DNA of 33,718 nucleotides, taken from NCBI GenBank assembly GCA_015232315.1, contig JADFZZ010000040.1, forward strand, positions 1 to 33,718, read 5' to 3'. The notes below the pieces were generated by a model. That model did no database searches, was not told the origin of the DNA, and worked only from the letters and a program-made list of their open reading frames with translations. The position numbers and the translations under genes are program-made. Below, piece after piece: positions 24,049 to 31,454 of this stretch. The stretch's first letter is position 1. Each line of letters begins with the position of its first letter. This DNA is from SAR324 cluster bacterium (GTDB taxonomy: Bacteria; SAR324; NAC60-12).

Positions 24049-24714
24049 ATGCCATCCAAAAAAGAAGTCCGGGAGCAAAAAGATAAAACAAAAAAAATGC
24101 TCATGGATGCCGCACTGCAACTGATTGCAGACGAAGGTTTTGCCAATTTGAGCCTTCGTTCTGTTGCCAGAGCCGGAGGAATTGCGCCAACGTCATTTTA
24201 CCGGTTTTTCCGGGATGTTGATGAACTTGGACTGGAATTGATTGAAGAAGTGGAAGTCTCATTGCGCGAGTATCTGACCATTGTCCGGGAACGGGCAGAC
24301 CATAATCGGGATCAAACCAAACAGGAGACTTTGATCGAAATTCTGAATCGATTGGCACGCACAGAAATCAGCGCTTTTATGGACTATCTGCATGAACATG
24401 AAACACTGTTTCGACTGTTTCTTCAGGAAAGAACCGGTAGTAACGAAATCCTTCGTAAAGCTATTTCTAAAAAAACGCAGCGATTCATTGATTTTATTGT
24501 TCATGAACTGGAATTTATTTGTCAAAAAAAGAATTTTCCCATGAATGACATCCCGCTCGTTGCGGAAATGGTTGTGCTCAATGTCATGCATGACGGCATC
24601 GCGGCACTGGATCTCCCTGAAGAAGACAAAAAATATGAAATTGAACGCATGATCAAAAAGGTCCGTCTGATTCTTGCTGGTGCCTATGCTCTGGGAAAAG
24701 ATATTCTTGGTTAA
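24049..24714 (+). CDS. TetR-family regulator, FabR-like
   Basis: 221 residues. The N-terminal helix-turn-helix (about 12-58) contains LSLRSVARAGGIAPTSFYRF followed by FRDVDELGLELIEEV. This is nearly the FabR signature (IAPTSFYRHFRDVDELGL) of the Escherichia coli repressor of unsaturated fatty acid genes. The middle keeps FRLFLQERTGSNEILRKAIS, like the FRLLLRERSGTS of FabR. The C-terminal helices form the ligand pocket, and FabR senses acyl-ACP or acyl-CoA composition. The gene is second in an operon with the unknown helical protein, which may be its target or partner. No fab gene is in the window. Confidence 0.87.
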   Translation: MPSKKEVREQKDKTKKMLMDAALQLIADEGFANLSLRSVARAGGIAPTSFYRFFRDVDELGLELIEEVEVSLREYLTIVRERADHNRDQTKQETLIEILNRLARTEISAFMDYLHEHETLFRLFLQERTGSNEILRKAISKKTQRFIDFIVHELEFICQKKNFPMNDIPLVAEMVVLNVMHDGIAALDLPEEDKKYEIERMIKKVRLILAGAYALGKDILG

Positions 24715-24925
24715 TGTCTGGCGGCAGGCAAGCGCTTCCCCTTGACTTTCCTCTTGCCCTTCACCTGAAAATCATGGCATACCCTTACCCTCAATCGCGT
24801 TTTTGAAGGTGAATCATGAAATTCAATTTCTATCAAAAATGCTTCCTGCGGAATATTCCCCGATAGCGAATGACGGTAAACCTCCAGGCCTGCTCAGTGA
24901 GCTGTGCCGCATGACAAGGAAAATA

Positions 24926-25513
24926 ATGAAACGAGAGGCTGAAATCTTGCGCGAAACCCGTGAAACACGGGTGGAACTTCGCATAGACCTGGATGGTGAA
25001 GGTAAAACAAAACTGGAAACGCCCATCGGCTTTCTCAATCACATGCTGGATCAACTGGGATTTCACGGAGGTTTTGATCTGACGGTCAAAGCCACTGGAG
25101 ATACCCACATTGATTGCCATCATACGGTTGAGGATATCGGCATTTCTCTGGGACAGGCATTGTTACAGGCATTGGGAGACAGAAAAGGAATCCGGCGTTA
25201 TGCTCATGCTTATGTTCCCATGGATGAAACACTGGCGCGTGCGGTGATTGACCTGTCAGGACGTCCGGATTTTGTGTTTGACGGACAATTTTCCACACCA
25301 GCCCTGGGCGAATTGCAAACCCAGATGATTCCTCATTTTTTTAAATCATTTGCCATTGCGTCGAAAAGCACCCTGCACATGAGTATTCTTTACGGACAGA
25401 ATGACCATCACAAATGTGAGGCACTGTTCAAGGCACTGGCCCGATCGTTGAGAGATGCCGTTGCCCGGAGCGATTCGGGGAGTGTGGCTTCCACCAAAGG
25501 GTGGATGGATTAG
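24926..25513 (+). CDS. hisB: Imidazoleglycerol-phosphate dehydratase
   Basis: 195 residues from the ATG at 24926, chosen because AAGGA lies six bases before it and the length matches monofunctional HisB; frames extending to 24803 or 24911 lack this. Manganese-binding histidine motifs are GFLNHMLDQLGFHGGFDL, DCHHTVEDIGISLGQAL and YGQNDHHKCEALFKALARSL. MDETLARAVIDLSGRP and the terminal STKGWMD are also conserved. The enzyme makes imidazole acetol phosphate in histidine synthesis. The histidinol phosphatase domain of some HisB proteins is absent. hisH follows after 19 bases. Confidence 0.95.
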   Translation: MKREAEILRETRETRVELRIDLDGEGKTKLETPIGFLNHMLDQLGFHGGFDLTVKATGDTHIDCHHTVEDIGISLGQALLQALGDRKGIRRYAHAYVPMDETLARAVIDLSGRPDFVFDGQFSTPALGELQTQMIPHFFKSFAIASKSTLHMSILYGQNDHHKCEALFKALARSLRDAVARSDSGSVASTKGWMD

Positions 25514-25532
25514 AAATTTTGAGGATACCTGT

Positions 25533-26135
25533 ATGAATGTCATTATTGATTACAAAGCTGGAAATCTGCTGAATCTGAAAAATGCCCTTGATTTCCTGGA
25601 CATCCCCAACGACATCGTGACAGATCCGGAATCTGTTCGAAAAGCCGACCGGATTTTATTTCCAGGCGTTGGTGCCTTTGGCGCGGCAAGGAACAATCTG
25701 AAACAGTCCGGAATGCTTGAGGCGATCAGGGAAAGCGTTGCTGCCGGCAAACCTTTTCTGGGAATCTGTGTGGGTGCGCAGTTGCTGTTTGAAGAAAGTG
25801 AGGAAGATGGAATTCACGAAGGGCTGGGACTATTGAAAGGCAAAGTGGTCCGTTTCCGTCATGAACTCAAAATCCCACAAATGGGCTGGAACCAGGTACA
25901 CCGTGTCAAACCGGATCTTTTGTTTCAGGATATTCCTGACCACAGCTATTTTTATTTTGTTCACTCCTATCATTTTTTGCCGGAAAACGAAGCCAATGTT
26001 CTGGCGCATACAGACTATGGCGTACAGTTTTCATCAGTGGTCCGGCAGGATAATGTGTGGGGCGTGCAGTTTCATCCTGAAAAGAGCCAGGATGCAGGAT
26101 TGCGGTTATTGAAAAATTTCTGCGATCTGACCTGA
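25533..26135 (+). CDS. hisH: Imidazole glycerol phosphate synthase, glutaminase subunit
   Basis: 200 residues from the ATG at 25533, with GAGGA seven bases upstream; an upstream extension would overlap hisB. Class I glutamine amidotransferase motifs: YKAGNLLNLKNAL, FPGVGAFGAAR (oxyanion strand), FLGICVGAQLLFEES (nucleophile Cys), QMGWNQVH, FVHSYHF and GVQFHPEKSQ (catalytic His and Glu). HisH feeds ammonia to HisF, which is not in the window, so the his genes are split. A terminator overlaps its stop codon. Confidence 0.95.
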   Translation: MNVIIDYKAGNLLNLKNALDFLDIPNDIVTDPESVRKADRILFPGVGAFGAARNNLKQSGMLEAIRESVAAGKPFLGICVGAQLLFEESEEDGIHEGLGLLKGKVVRFRHELKIPQMGWNQVHRVKPDLLFQDIPDHSYFYFVHSYHFLPENEANVLAHTDYGVQFSSVVRQDNVWGVQFHPEKSQDAGLRLLKNFCDLT

Positions 26136-26175
26136 GAATCAGGACAATCGTCCTGTTCTCTCAGGGGAGTTTTTT
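26131..26175 (+). terminator. Rho-independent-like terminator after hisH
   Basis: CCTGAGA (26131-26137) pairs with TCTCAGG (26159-26165), and inner CAGGAC (26140-26145) pairs with GTCCTG (26150-26155) around AATC. A run of six Ts follows at 26170-26175 after GGAG. The hisH stop codon lies in the left arm. Confidence 0.7.
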
Positions 26176-26215
26176 ATCAATTTAACAATGCTTAACCTTT
26201 ATTTTGAGGAAAACC

Positions 26216-26647
26216 ATGGCAATTGAACAAACATTATCCATTATCAAGCCGGATGGAGTCGCACGCAACCTGATTGGTGAAATTGTGAAACGTTTTGAAG
26301 CAAACGGCTTAAGAATCGCCGCAATGAAAATGATTCATATGTCCCTGAAACAGGCAGAAGGATTTTACGCGGTACACAAGGCACGGCCTTTTTTTCAGGA
26401 ACTCACTGAAATGATGTCTGCCGCGCCTGTAGTGGTGATGATCCTGGAAGGTGAAAACGCCATTGCGAAAAATCGGGAATTGATGGGTGCCACCAACCCC
26501 GCAAATGCGGCCCCAGGAACCATCCGGAAAGATTTCGCACTCAGTCTGGGAGAAAATACCGTACACGGTTCAGATGCTCCGGAAACAGCAAAAGTTGAAA
26601 TTGCTCACTTTTTTGCTCAAGCCGAAATACCTAATTCAAAACTGTAA
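26216..26647 (+). CDS. ndk: Nucleoside diphosphate kinase
   Basis: 143 residues from the ATG at 26216, with GAGGAAAA just before it; an in-frame TTG at 26204 is a poorer start. Family motifs: [67 protein letters not shown], and the phosphohistidine in [16 protein letters not shown]. The serine after HGSD is alanine here. Ndk balances nucleoside triphosphates in the cytoplasm. It stands alone after a terminator and converges on engB. Confidence 0.97.
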   Translation: MAIEQTLSIIKPDGVARNLIGEIVKRFEANGLRIAAMKMIHMSLKQAEGFYAVHKARPFFQELTEMMSAAPVVVMILEGENAIAKNRELMGATNPANAAPGTIRKDFALSLGENTVHGSDAPETAKVEIAHFFAQAEIPNSKL

Positions 26648-26655
26648 TACATTGG

Positions 26656-27258
26656 TCAACTCAGGTCGGGATCATTGTCCGGCCTGAGCCATTTGGAAAG
26701 ATGGGACCAGATTTCTTTTTTTCCGATATTTTCCAGTGAAGAATGTGGAATGGGTAATTCCGGCAACTGCATATCCTGCTGGATTTGTTTCAAATGTTTG
26801 ACACGCTGACCTGACTTGAGCTTGTCAATTTTGTTTGCCACCACCAGCACAGGTCGCTGATAATGGTCGAGCCAGTGTTTCATCTGCAAGTCCAGTTCAG
26901 TGGGACCATGACGCACATCAATGATCAACACAATCCCGCGTAACGGAACCCGTGTTGAAAGATAGATTTCAATCAGTGCCTGCCACTGTTTTTTGACCGA
27001 TGCCGGAACCTTTGCGAAGCCATAGCCTGGCAGATCCACAAACACATGTGCCTGATTGATCAGAAAGAAGTTGATCTGCTGGGTCTTTCCCGGAGTCGAA
27101 CTGGTTTTTACGAGGTTTTTCCGGTTCAGCAATGAATTGATCAGTGTGGATTTACCTACGTTTGATTTCCCGGCAAACGCGATTTCATGAAACCGGTTGA
27201 CAGGGAACTGAGAGGCGTTTGCTGCCCCTTGCAACAATTCAGCGGAAATGATTTTCAT
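26656..27258 (-). CDS. engB: Ribosome-biogenesis GTPase EngB/YsxC/YihA
   Basis: 200 residues, the family's usual length. G motifs: FAGKSNVGKSTLINSLLNRK (G1), TSSTPGKTQQINFF (G2), VFVDLPGYGFAKV (G3), VVANKIDKLKSGQ (G4; many relatives have TK.DK) and PIPHSSLENIGKKEI (G5 area). EngB assists large-subunit assembly and is often essential. The membrane-protein gene ends 12 bases upstream of its ATG, so they may be co-transcribed. Ends 8 bases from ndk, tail to tail. Confidence 0.95.
   Translation of the reverse strand: MKIISAELLQGAANASQFPVNRFHEIAFAGKSNVGKSTLINSLLNRKNLVKTSSTPGKTQQINFFLINQAHVFVDLPGYGFAKVPASVKKQWQALIEIYLSTRVPLRGIVLIIDVRHGPTELDLQMKHWLDHYQRPVLVVANKIDKLKSGQRVKHLKQIQQDMQLPELPIPHSSLENIGKKEIWSHLSKWLRPDNDPDLS
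26660..26688. terminator. Hairpin at the ndk/engB convergence
   Basis: CTCAGG-T-CGG and CCG-G-CCTGAG form a ten-pair stem around a 9-base loop, lying over the last codons of engB and just past ndk. There is no T-run on either side, so bidirectional termination is only possible. Confidence 0.35.
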
Positions 27259-27270
27259 AATTTTTTTTGC

Positions 27271-28146
27271 TCAGGATTGTTCAGAATTGTCACTGGCGGA
27301 TTCCTGTGACGCGTCAGGAGATTCAGGCGGCAGGTCAAGGCCCTGGAGAAACGTACCAATCCTGATAAAACGCTCCATGTTTAGCTGTCCTTGAATATTC
27401 AACAGATTCAGACAAAGCAAACTGAACACGATGGCGGAGAAGGGCGCAAGAAACAAAGATGTGGTATATTGAGACAAGCGGATGCTCCAGAGCACGTCAG
27501 GATTCTGTAAAAATTCTGTGAGCGCTTTCATCATTTCGTCGGGGTTTTCCGCAACAGGTATCGCGTTTTCAGGCAATAGAATCAGCGTCATGAGTGTGGG
27601 CAACACCACCTGCAAAAATTTGATCACCATGACAATTAAAAAAACACGGGCAAACAATGGGCGAATGATTTGAAGACTGCGGTTCAGTGCCTGAAAACTC
27701 CGTAGTCCTTCTGTGATAAAGATGGGTTGCGCCAGCGAAAAAAATATAATACTGCTGATCCAGAGAGTCACAATAACCACATTAATCGGGAATGAACTCA
27801 CAAACAGCCCCATCATTCCGGTGGCGAAAATCAGATACTGAATAATCGCAATGTGCATGGAACTGAAAAACAGGGAGCTTTTCATCGTTTGAAACAACCG
27901 GGTTACAGGGAAAACCGGTCGAAGACCCAGGGCGATTATGCCCAATGTCATGACGGCTTCGATCATGCGTTCTGATAAAAAAAACACAATCATTTCAGGA
28001 CCGAAAAATCCTGAAACGCCAAGGATGATGCATGGAGCCAGCATCAGGGCCGTCATGAGTGTGACAGGAACGAAATGAGTGACATAAATACGCAGGCTCA
28101 GTCGGAACAGATCCCAGATGGTGACAACCTGAAAAGCAAAATTCAT
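27271..28146 (-). CDS. Multi-spanning membrane protein of unknown function
   Basis: 291 residues from the ATG at 28146, with AAAGGA close upstream; a TTG start 12 codons earlier is possible. Hydrophobic segments at about 22-45, 49-72, 92-113, 115-134, 160-185 and 219-250 suggest about six spans, with a short N-terminal cytosolic helix (TIWDLFRLSLRIYVTHFVPV) and a polar C-terminus rich in Ser, Glu and Asp. The layout, with a leading amphipathic helix and the segment ITEGLRSFQALNRSLQIIRP before a later span, resembles the membrane domain family around DUF7544 and GDPD membrane domains. This is a weak match. Probably co-transcribed with engB. Confidence 0.65.
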   Translation of the reverse strand: MNFAFQVVTIWDLFRLSLRIYVTHFVPVTLMTALMLAPCIILGVSGFFGPEMIVFFLSERMIEAVMTLGIIALGLRPVFPVTRLFQTMKSSLFFSSMHIAIIQYLIFATGMMGLFVSSFPINVVIVTLWISSIIFFSLAQPIFITEGLRSFQALNRSLQIIRPLFARVFLIVMVIKFLQVVLPTLMTLILLPENAIPVAENPDEMMKALTEFLQNPDVLWSIRLSQYTTSLFLAPFSAIVFSLLCLNLLNIQGQLNMERFIRIGTFLQGLDLPPESPDASQESASDNSEQS

Positions 28147-28204
28147 AAATCCTTTGTGGCAATAATGTCTTTCTGGATTCAAGACACTATGGATATTTAA
28201 GCAT

Positions 28205-29167
28205 ATGACCGAAAAAACTATAACAACTTCTACCCTCGCATTACAAGTTGAAGCATCAGAAAAGTCACTGCCCGATGAATCGGATCAGATTATCAATGAC
28301 CTGGAGCAGCAACTTGCGGCCTTGAGACGCCAACTTTCCCAACATGAAGCCTCTCCCAAAACACAAATTCATAAAATTGAAGCATCCGACAATTCGCCGG
28401 ATCAGGAACAGCAGATGGTTCAATTGCAAATCAAACGGGAGCAGATCGCTAAACTTCAGGAACAACAAGTGGAGTTGCAACATCGGGCCAGTCTGGTTTC
28501 ACATATAACAGAAAAACTGGAAAGCCCCTTTTCCACCATCAACAACAATCTGGAACAATTAATCAATCGGGTGAAAGACCCTGAAGTGGCAAAAGCGTTG
28601 CAACAATGCAAAAATCTGGCGTTTTCCATGATGAAGAATGTTCAGTCCATCCATACGCAGTCCAATCAACTGGACCAGAATCTGACTCCGGTTAAAAAAA
28701 GGGTGGAAATTCTGCCGTTTTTCCGGGCGTTGGCCAAATCACTCGGCGAGCGGGGGAAAACGGTAAAACTGTTTGCGTCCCCCCATTTTGCGCCGGCATC
28801 GGATCTGGACCAGGAATTATTTCAGAATGCGATCATGGTGTTGTTGCGCGAGTTTTCACGCATGAGTCAGGAAGAAACCATCAAAATCATCATCCGGCAA
28901 AATCACAACCAGACCTATAATATCCCTCACGAAACACTGGGGGTCGCTCTGGTGGGCGACACCGACTGGCAACTTCCAGACGATGAGGAAATGCAGGCAT
29001 TCCTGAAACGTGCCATGACATCCTCTGAAGAATACGGACTGGATTTGCTGTATGCCAAAAAAATTATTGAAACACACCGGGGGGCACTGGCCTTTTATCG
29101 GGAAAATGGAAAAGTTGTTGGCTTTGATATTTCCCTGCCGCTGACCCAGAATCAGGACGCTCCCTAA
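28205..29167 (+). CDS. Degenerate histidine-kinase-like coiled-coil protein
   Basis: 320 residues, soluble. Residues about 28-100 are long coiled coil rich in Gln and Glu (EQQLAALRRQLSQHE, KREQIAKLQEQQVELQHRAS). Next is VSHITEKLESPFSTINNNLE, which aligns with the HisKA H-box if Glu occupies the phospho-histidine place; the His of SHITEKL lies four residues earlier. The C-terminal part (about 165-315) resembles an ATPase fold, with YGLDLLYAKKIIETHRGALA like the end of the G2 region and the Asn box lost (QNAIMVLLREFSRMS). G1 is unrecognisable. A catalytically dead kinase acting as a scaffold or dimerisation partner is the best reading. Divergent from the membrane-protein gene. Ribosome site weak. 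Confidence 0.65.
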   Translation: MTEKTITTSTLALQVEASEKSLPDESDQIINDLEQQLAALRRQLSQHEASPKTQIHKIEASDNSPDQEQQMVQLQIKREQIAKLQEQQVELQHRASLVSHITEKLESPFSTINNNLEQLINRVKDPEVAKALQQCKNLAFSMMKNVQSIHTQSNQLDQNLTPVKKRVEILPFFRALAKSLGERGKTVKLFASPHFAPASDLDQELFQNAIMVLLREFSRMSQEETIKIIIRQNHNQTYNIPHETLGVALVGDTDWQLPDDEEMQAFLKRAMTSSEEYGLDLLYAKKIIETHRGALAFYRENGKVVGFDISLPLTQNQDAP

Positions 29168-29230
29168 AAAGACTTGCAATCCCGAAACCCCTCGGCTAAA
29201 TATACCCCTCTTTTGCAGAAACAGATTGAG

Positions 29231-29318
29231 GGAAAGGTGTCCGAGTGGTTTAAGGAGCACGCCTGGAAAGCGTGTGTATGTAACAATACCGGGGGTTCGA
29301 ATCCCCCCCTTTCCGCCA
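29231..29318 (+). tRNA. tRNA-Ser (anticodon GGA)
   Basis: Class II tRNA of 88 bases. The acceptor GGAAAGG pairs with CCTTTCC, the anticodon stem CACGC/GCGTG encloses CTGGAAA (anticodon GGA), there is a long variable arm, and the T-loop is GGTTCGAATCC. CCA is encoded. The order tRNA-Ser, SRP RNA, dnaX is common in bacteria. Confidence 0.95.
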
Positions 29319-29357
29319 ACCCTGTCGTCTGTTCAGACCTCGTTGTCATGACTATTG

Positions 29358-29455
29358 ATGGCCGGGTTTTGCGCAATTGAAAATTTCGAACCGTGTCAGG
29401 TCCTAGCGGAAGCAGCACTAAGGAATCGTAGATGTGCCGTGAAACCTGGTCTCCC
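29358..29455 (+). ncRNA. ffs: Signal recognition particle RNA, small bacterial type
   Basis: The conserved domain IV is clear: GTGTCAGGTCC, tetraloop TAGC, GGAAGCAGCAC, then TAAGG. The arms close at the ends, where GGCCGGGTTT (29360-29369) pairs with AAACCTGGTC (29442-29451) using two G-U pairs. Length about 95 bases, like 4.5S RNA. It binds Ffh to target nascent membrane proteins. The loop is UAGC, not the GGAA of Escherichia coli. Placement between tRNA-Ser and dnaX supports the call. End points are approximate. Confidence 0.9.
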
Positions 29456-29483
29456 ATGATCCTCCCAACCAGCAAAGCCTCTC

Positions 29484-31430
29484 ATGTCTTACGTTGTTCT
29501 GGCCCGCAAATTGCGACCTACCCGGTTTGATGATCTGACAGGACAGGAAACCATTGCCCGAATTTTAAAGAACGCCATTGCCGCGGATCGGGTGGCCCAT
29601 GCCTTTTTATTTTCAGGTTCCCGTGGTGTTGGAAAAACCAGTTGCGCCCGAATCCTGGCCAAAGCGCTGAATTGCCTTTCTCCTCAAGGTTCAGACCCCT
29701 GCAATCAATGCAACAATTGTGTGGATATCCACAACAACGCGTCTCCTGACGTGTATGAAATTGACGCGGCCTCCAACCGGCGGATTGATGAAATCCGGGA
29801 ACTCCGGGAAAATGTCAAATACGCACCAGCCCATTGCCGATACAAAATTTACATTATCGATGAAGCTCACATGCTGACCATGGAGTCTTTCAACGCCTTG
29901 CTCAAAACGCTTGAAGAACCTCCGCCCCATGTGAAATTCATTCTGGCCACCACGGATCCTCACAAAATTCCGCAAACGGTCCTTTCACGTTGCCAGCGCT
30001 ATGATTTTATCAGAATTCCCCTGAAAAAAATGGCGGATTATCTGGCGCAGGTCTGTGAACAGGAAGGAATCCAGCTTTCACGCCATGCGCTGGAAATGAT
30101 TTCCCGGCAATCCATCGGCGGTATGCGGGATGCCCTGACCGCACTGGATCAGGTGATCGGCTATGCTGGAGGAACGGCCAGTGATGAAGAAGTGGCCCGT
30201 TTGCTGGGAATGATTGACAATGAATCCCGCATGAAACTGCTGGAAACATTGCTGAGGAAACAATCCACTGAAGCGATGGAGGGCTTTTATGGATTGCAGG
30301 AACACGGAAACCATTTGCAGGATGTTCTAACGGATCTTCTTGTCGCGGTCAAAAATATTTCCTTGATTCAGAGCCTGGGACTTCCCCCCACCCTGTTTCA
30401 GGATCTGACTGATTCTGAAAAACAGCGGTATCAGGAACTGGGAAAACTGGTCAAGCCCGATGAGCTTCAGCAAATATTTCACATCCTGCTGGAACTTGAA
30501 GAAACCATGAGGCAGAGCAGTCATGCCCAGATATGCTTTGAAATGGCGATCCTGAAAATCACCAGTGTACAATCTCTGGTGGGGATCCGTGAACTGCTGG
30601 AACAGGTGCAAACCCTCACCGCGTCTGGATCCATTCCTCAAAAATCCGCGGCAAACAATACTCCAACGCCTTCTCATTCACAGCCCTCACGCCCTGCGGA
30701 AACATTTGTTCCACCACCAAGAGAAGTACCTCCTCTACCGGAACCGCCCAGAGAGTCCTCTGTCAGAACCACTGAGACAGCCGCCTCCGCAGCCTCAATC
30801 AAGGCCTTCCTTCAGCAGGGAAAAACGTCGGGGCCACCGCCTCCGCAAACAGCCCCTGTTCGTTATTCCTCAGGAAATACCGGTTCTCCGGCAAATTCCA
30901 TTGAGGTTGATAAAAAAAAAAGTGAACTGAAGTCTGATTTGACCAAATCGGAGACTGTTTCTGCCCGGATTTCGACGCCTGCCGAATCTTTTTCTGACGT
31001 TGTCGCCGAACCGGAAGCAGAGCCGGAAATGCCTCCGGAAGAGTGGATCAAACTGGTGAATGCTCTGCAACAGACCTCACACTCTCTGGGCGCATTTCTC
31101 AAAAGTACGGTGCTTGTTACCATGTCTGAAATGGAAGTCGTGTATGGTTTCAAAGAAAAATATGCCGCACAGATCCCCATGTTTTCCAAAGAACACCAGT
31201 TTCAGGTCGCACGCCTCATTCAGAATTTTCTGAAACGCGATGTGAAGGTTCATTTGACTGAAAAGCCCCTCAAATCGAGTGTCTTGACCGTTAAAGAAGC
31301 ACAGGATTATCATTACCAGAAAAATATTCTGAAAATGAACCAGGAGGCGGAATCTTCGGAACAAGTTCAGAATATTCTGAAAGCCTTCCCCGGTAGCACA
31401 ATCATTTCGACCAAACACACTGGAAGTTGA
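29484..31430 (+). CDS. dnaX: DNA polymerase III tau subunit (and probable gamma by frameshift)
   Basis: 648 residues. The AAA+ clamp-loader core occupies about 1-220: FDDLTGQETIARILKNAI, Walker A FSGSRGVGKTSCARILAK, a four-cysteine zinc module (CLSPQGSDPCNQCNNC), Walker B KIYIIDEAHML, and sensor/arginine-finger LATTDPHKIPQTVLSRCQR. Domain III follows to about 370, then a Pro/Ser-rich linker (about 385-475). The C-terminal part (about 510-648) would contact the polymerase and helicase. A run of ten As at 30912-30921, with a hairpin behind it, offers a -1 stop and a gamma-like product of about 480 residues. Unlike many bacteria, ybaB and recR do not follow; a murG homologue does, after 24 bases. 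Confidence 0.96.
   Translation: MSYVVLARKLRPTRFDDLTGQETIARILKNAIAADRVAHAFLFSGSRGVGKTSCARILAKALNCLSPQGSDPCNQCNNCVDIHNNASPDVYEIDAASNRRIDEIRELRENVKYAPAHCRYKIYIIDEAHMLTMESFNALLKTLEEPPPHVKFILATTDPHKIPQTVLSRCQRYDFIRIPLKKMADYLAQVCEQEGIQLSRHALEMISRQSIGGMRDALTALDQVIGYAGGTASDEEVARLLGMIDNESRMKLLETLLRKQSTEAMEGFYGLQEHGNHLQDVLTDLLVAVKNISLIQSLGLPPTLFQDLTDSEKQRYQELGKLVKPDELQQIFHILLELEETMRQSSHAQICFEMAILKITSVQSLVGIRELLEQVQTLTASGSIPQKSAANNTPTPSHSQPSRPAETFVPPPREVPPLPEPPRESSVRTTETAASAASIKAFLQQGKTSGPPPPQTAPVRYSSGNTGSPANSIEVDKKKSELKSDLTKSETVSARISTPAESFSDVVAEPEAEPEMPPEEWIKLVNALQQTSHSLGAFLKSTVLVTMSEMEVVYGFKEKYAAQIPMFSKEHQFQVARLIQNFLKRDVKVHLTEKPLKSSVLTVKEAQDYHYQKNILKMNQEAESSEQVQNILKAFPGSTIISTKHTGS
30903..30956 (+). 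promoter_or_regulatory. Candidate programmed -1 frameshift site in dnaX
   Basis: Three parts line up: GAGG at 30903-30906, ten As at 30912-30921, and a hairpin at 30931-30956 (AGTCT-GATTT / AAATC-GG-AGACT, loop GACC). In frame the ribosome reads GAT AAA AAA AAA AGT. One base back it reads AAG and then TGA at 30923-30925. One base forward it meets TGA at 30928-30930. RNA polymerase slippage on the A-run would give the same products. Confidence 0.75.
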
Positions 31431-31454
31431 AACCTTTTCCAACATTGAGGAATT

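Noticed and set aside
29164-29475. 103-codon minus frame
   Set aside because: It runs through tRNA-Ser and the SRP RNA gene, which explain the conservation there.
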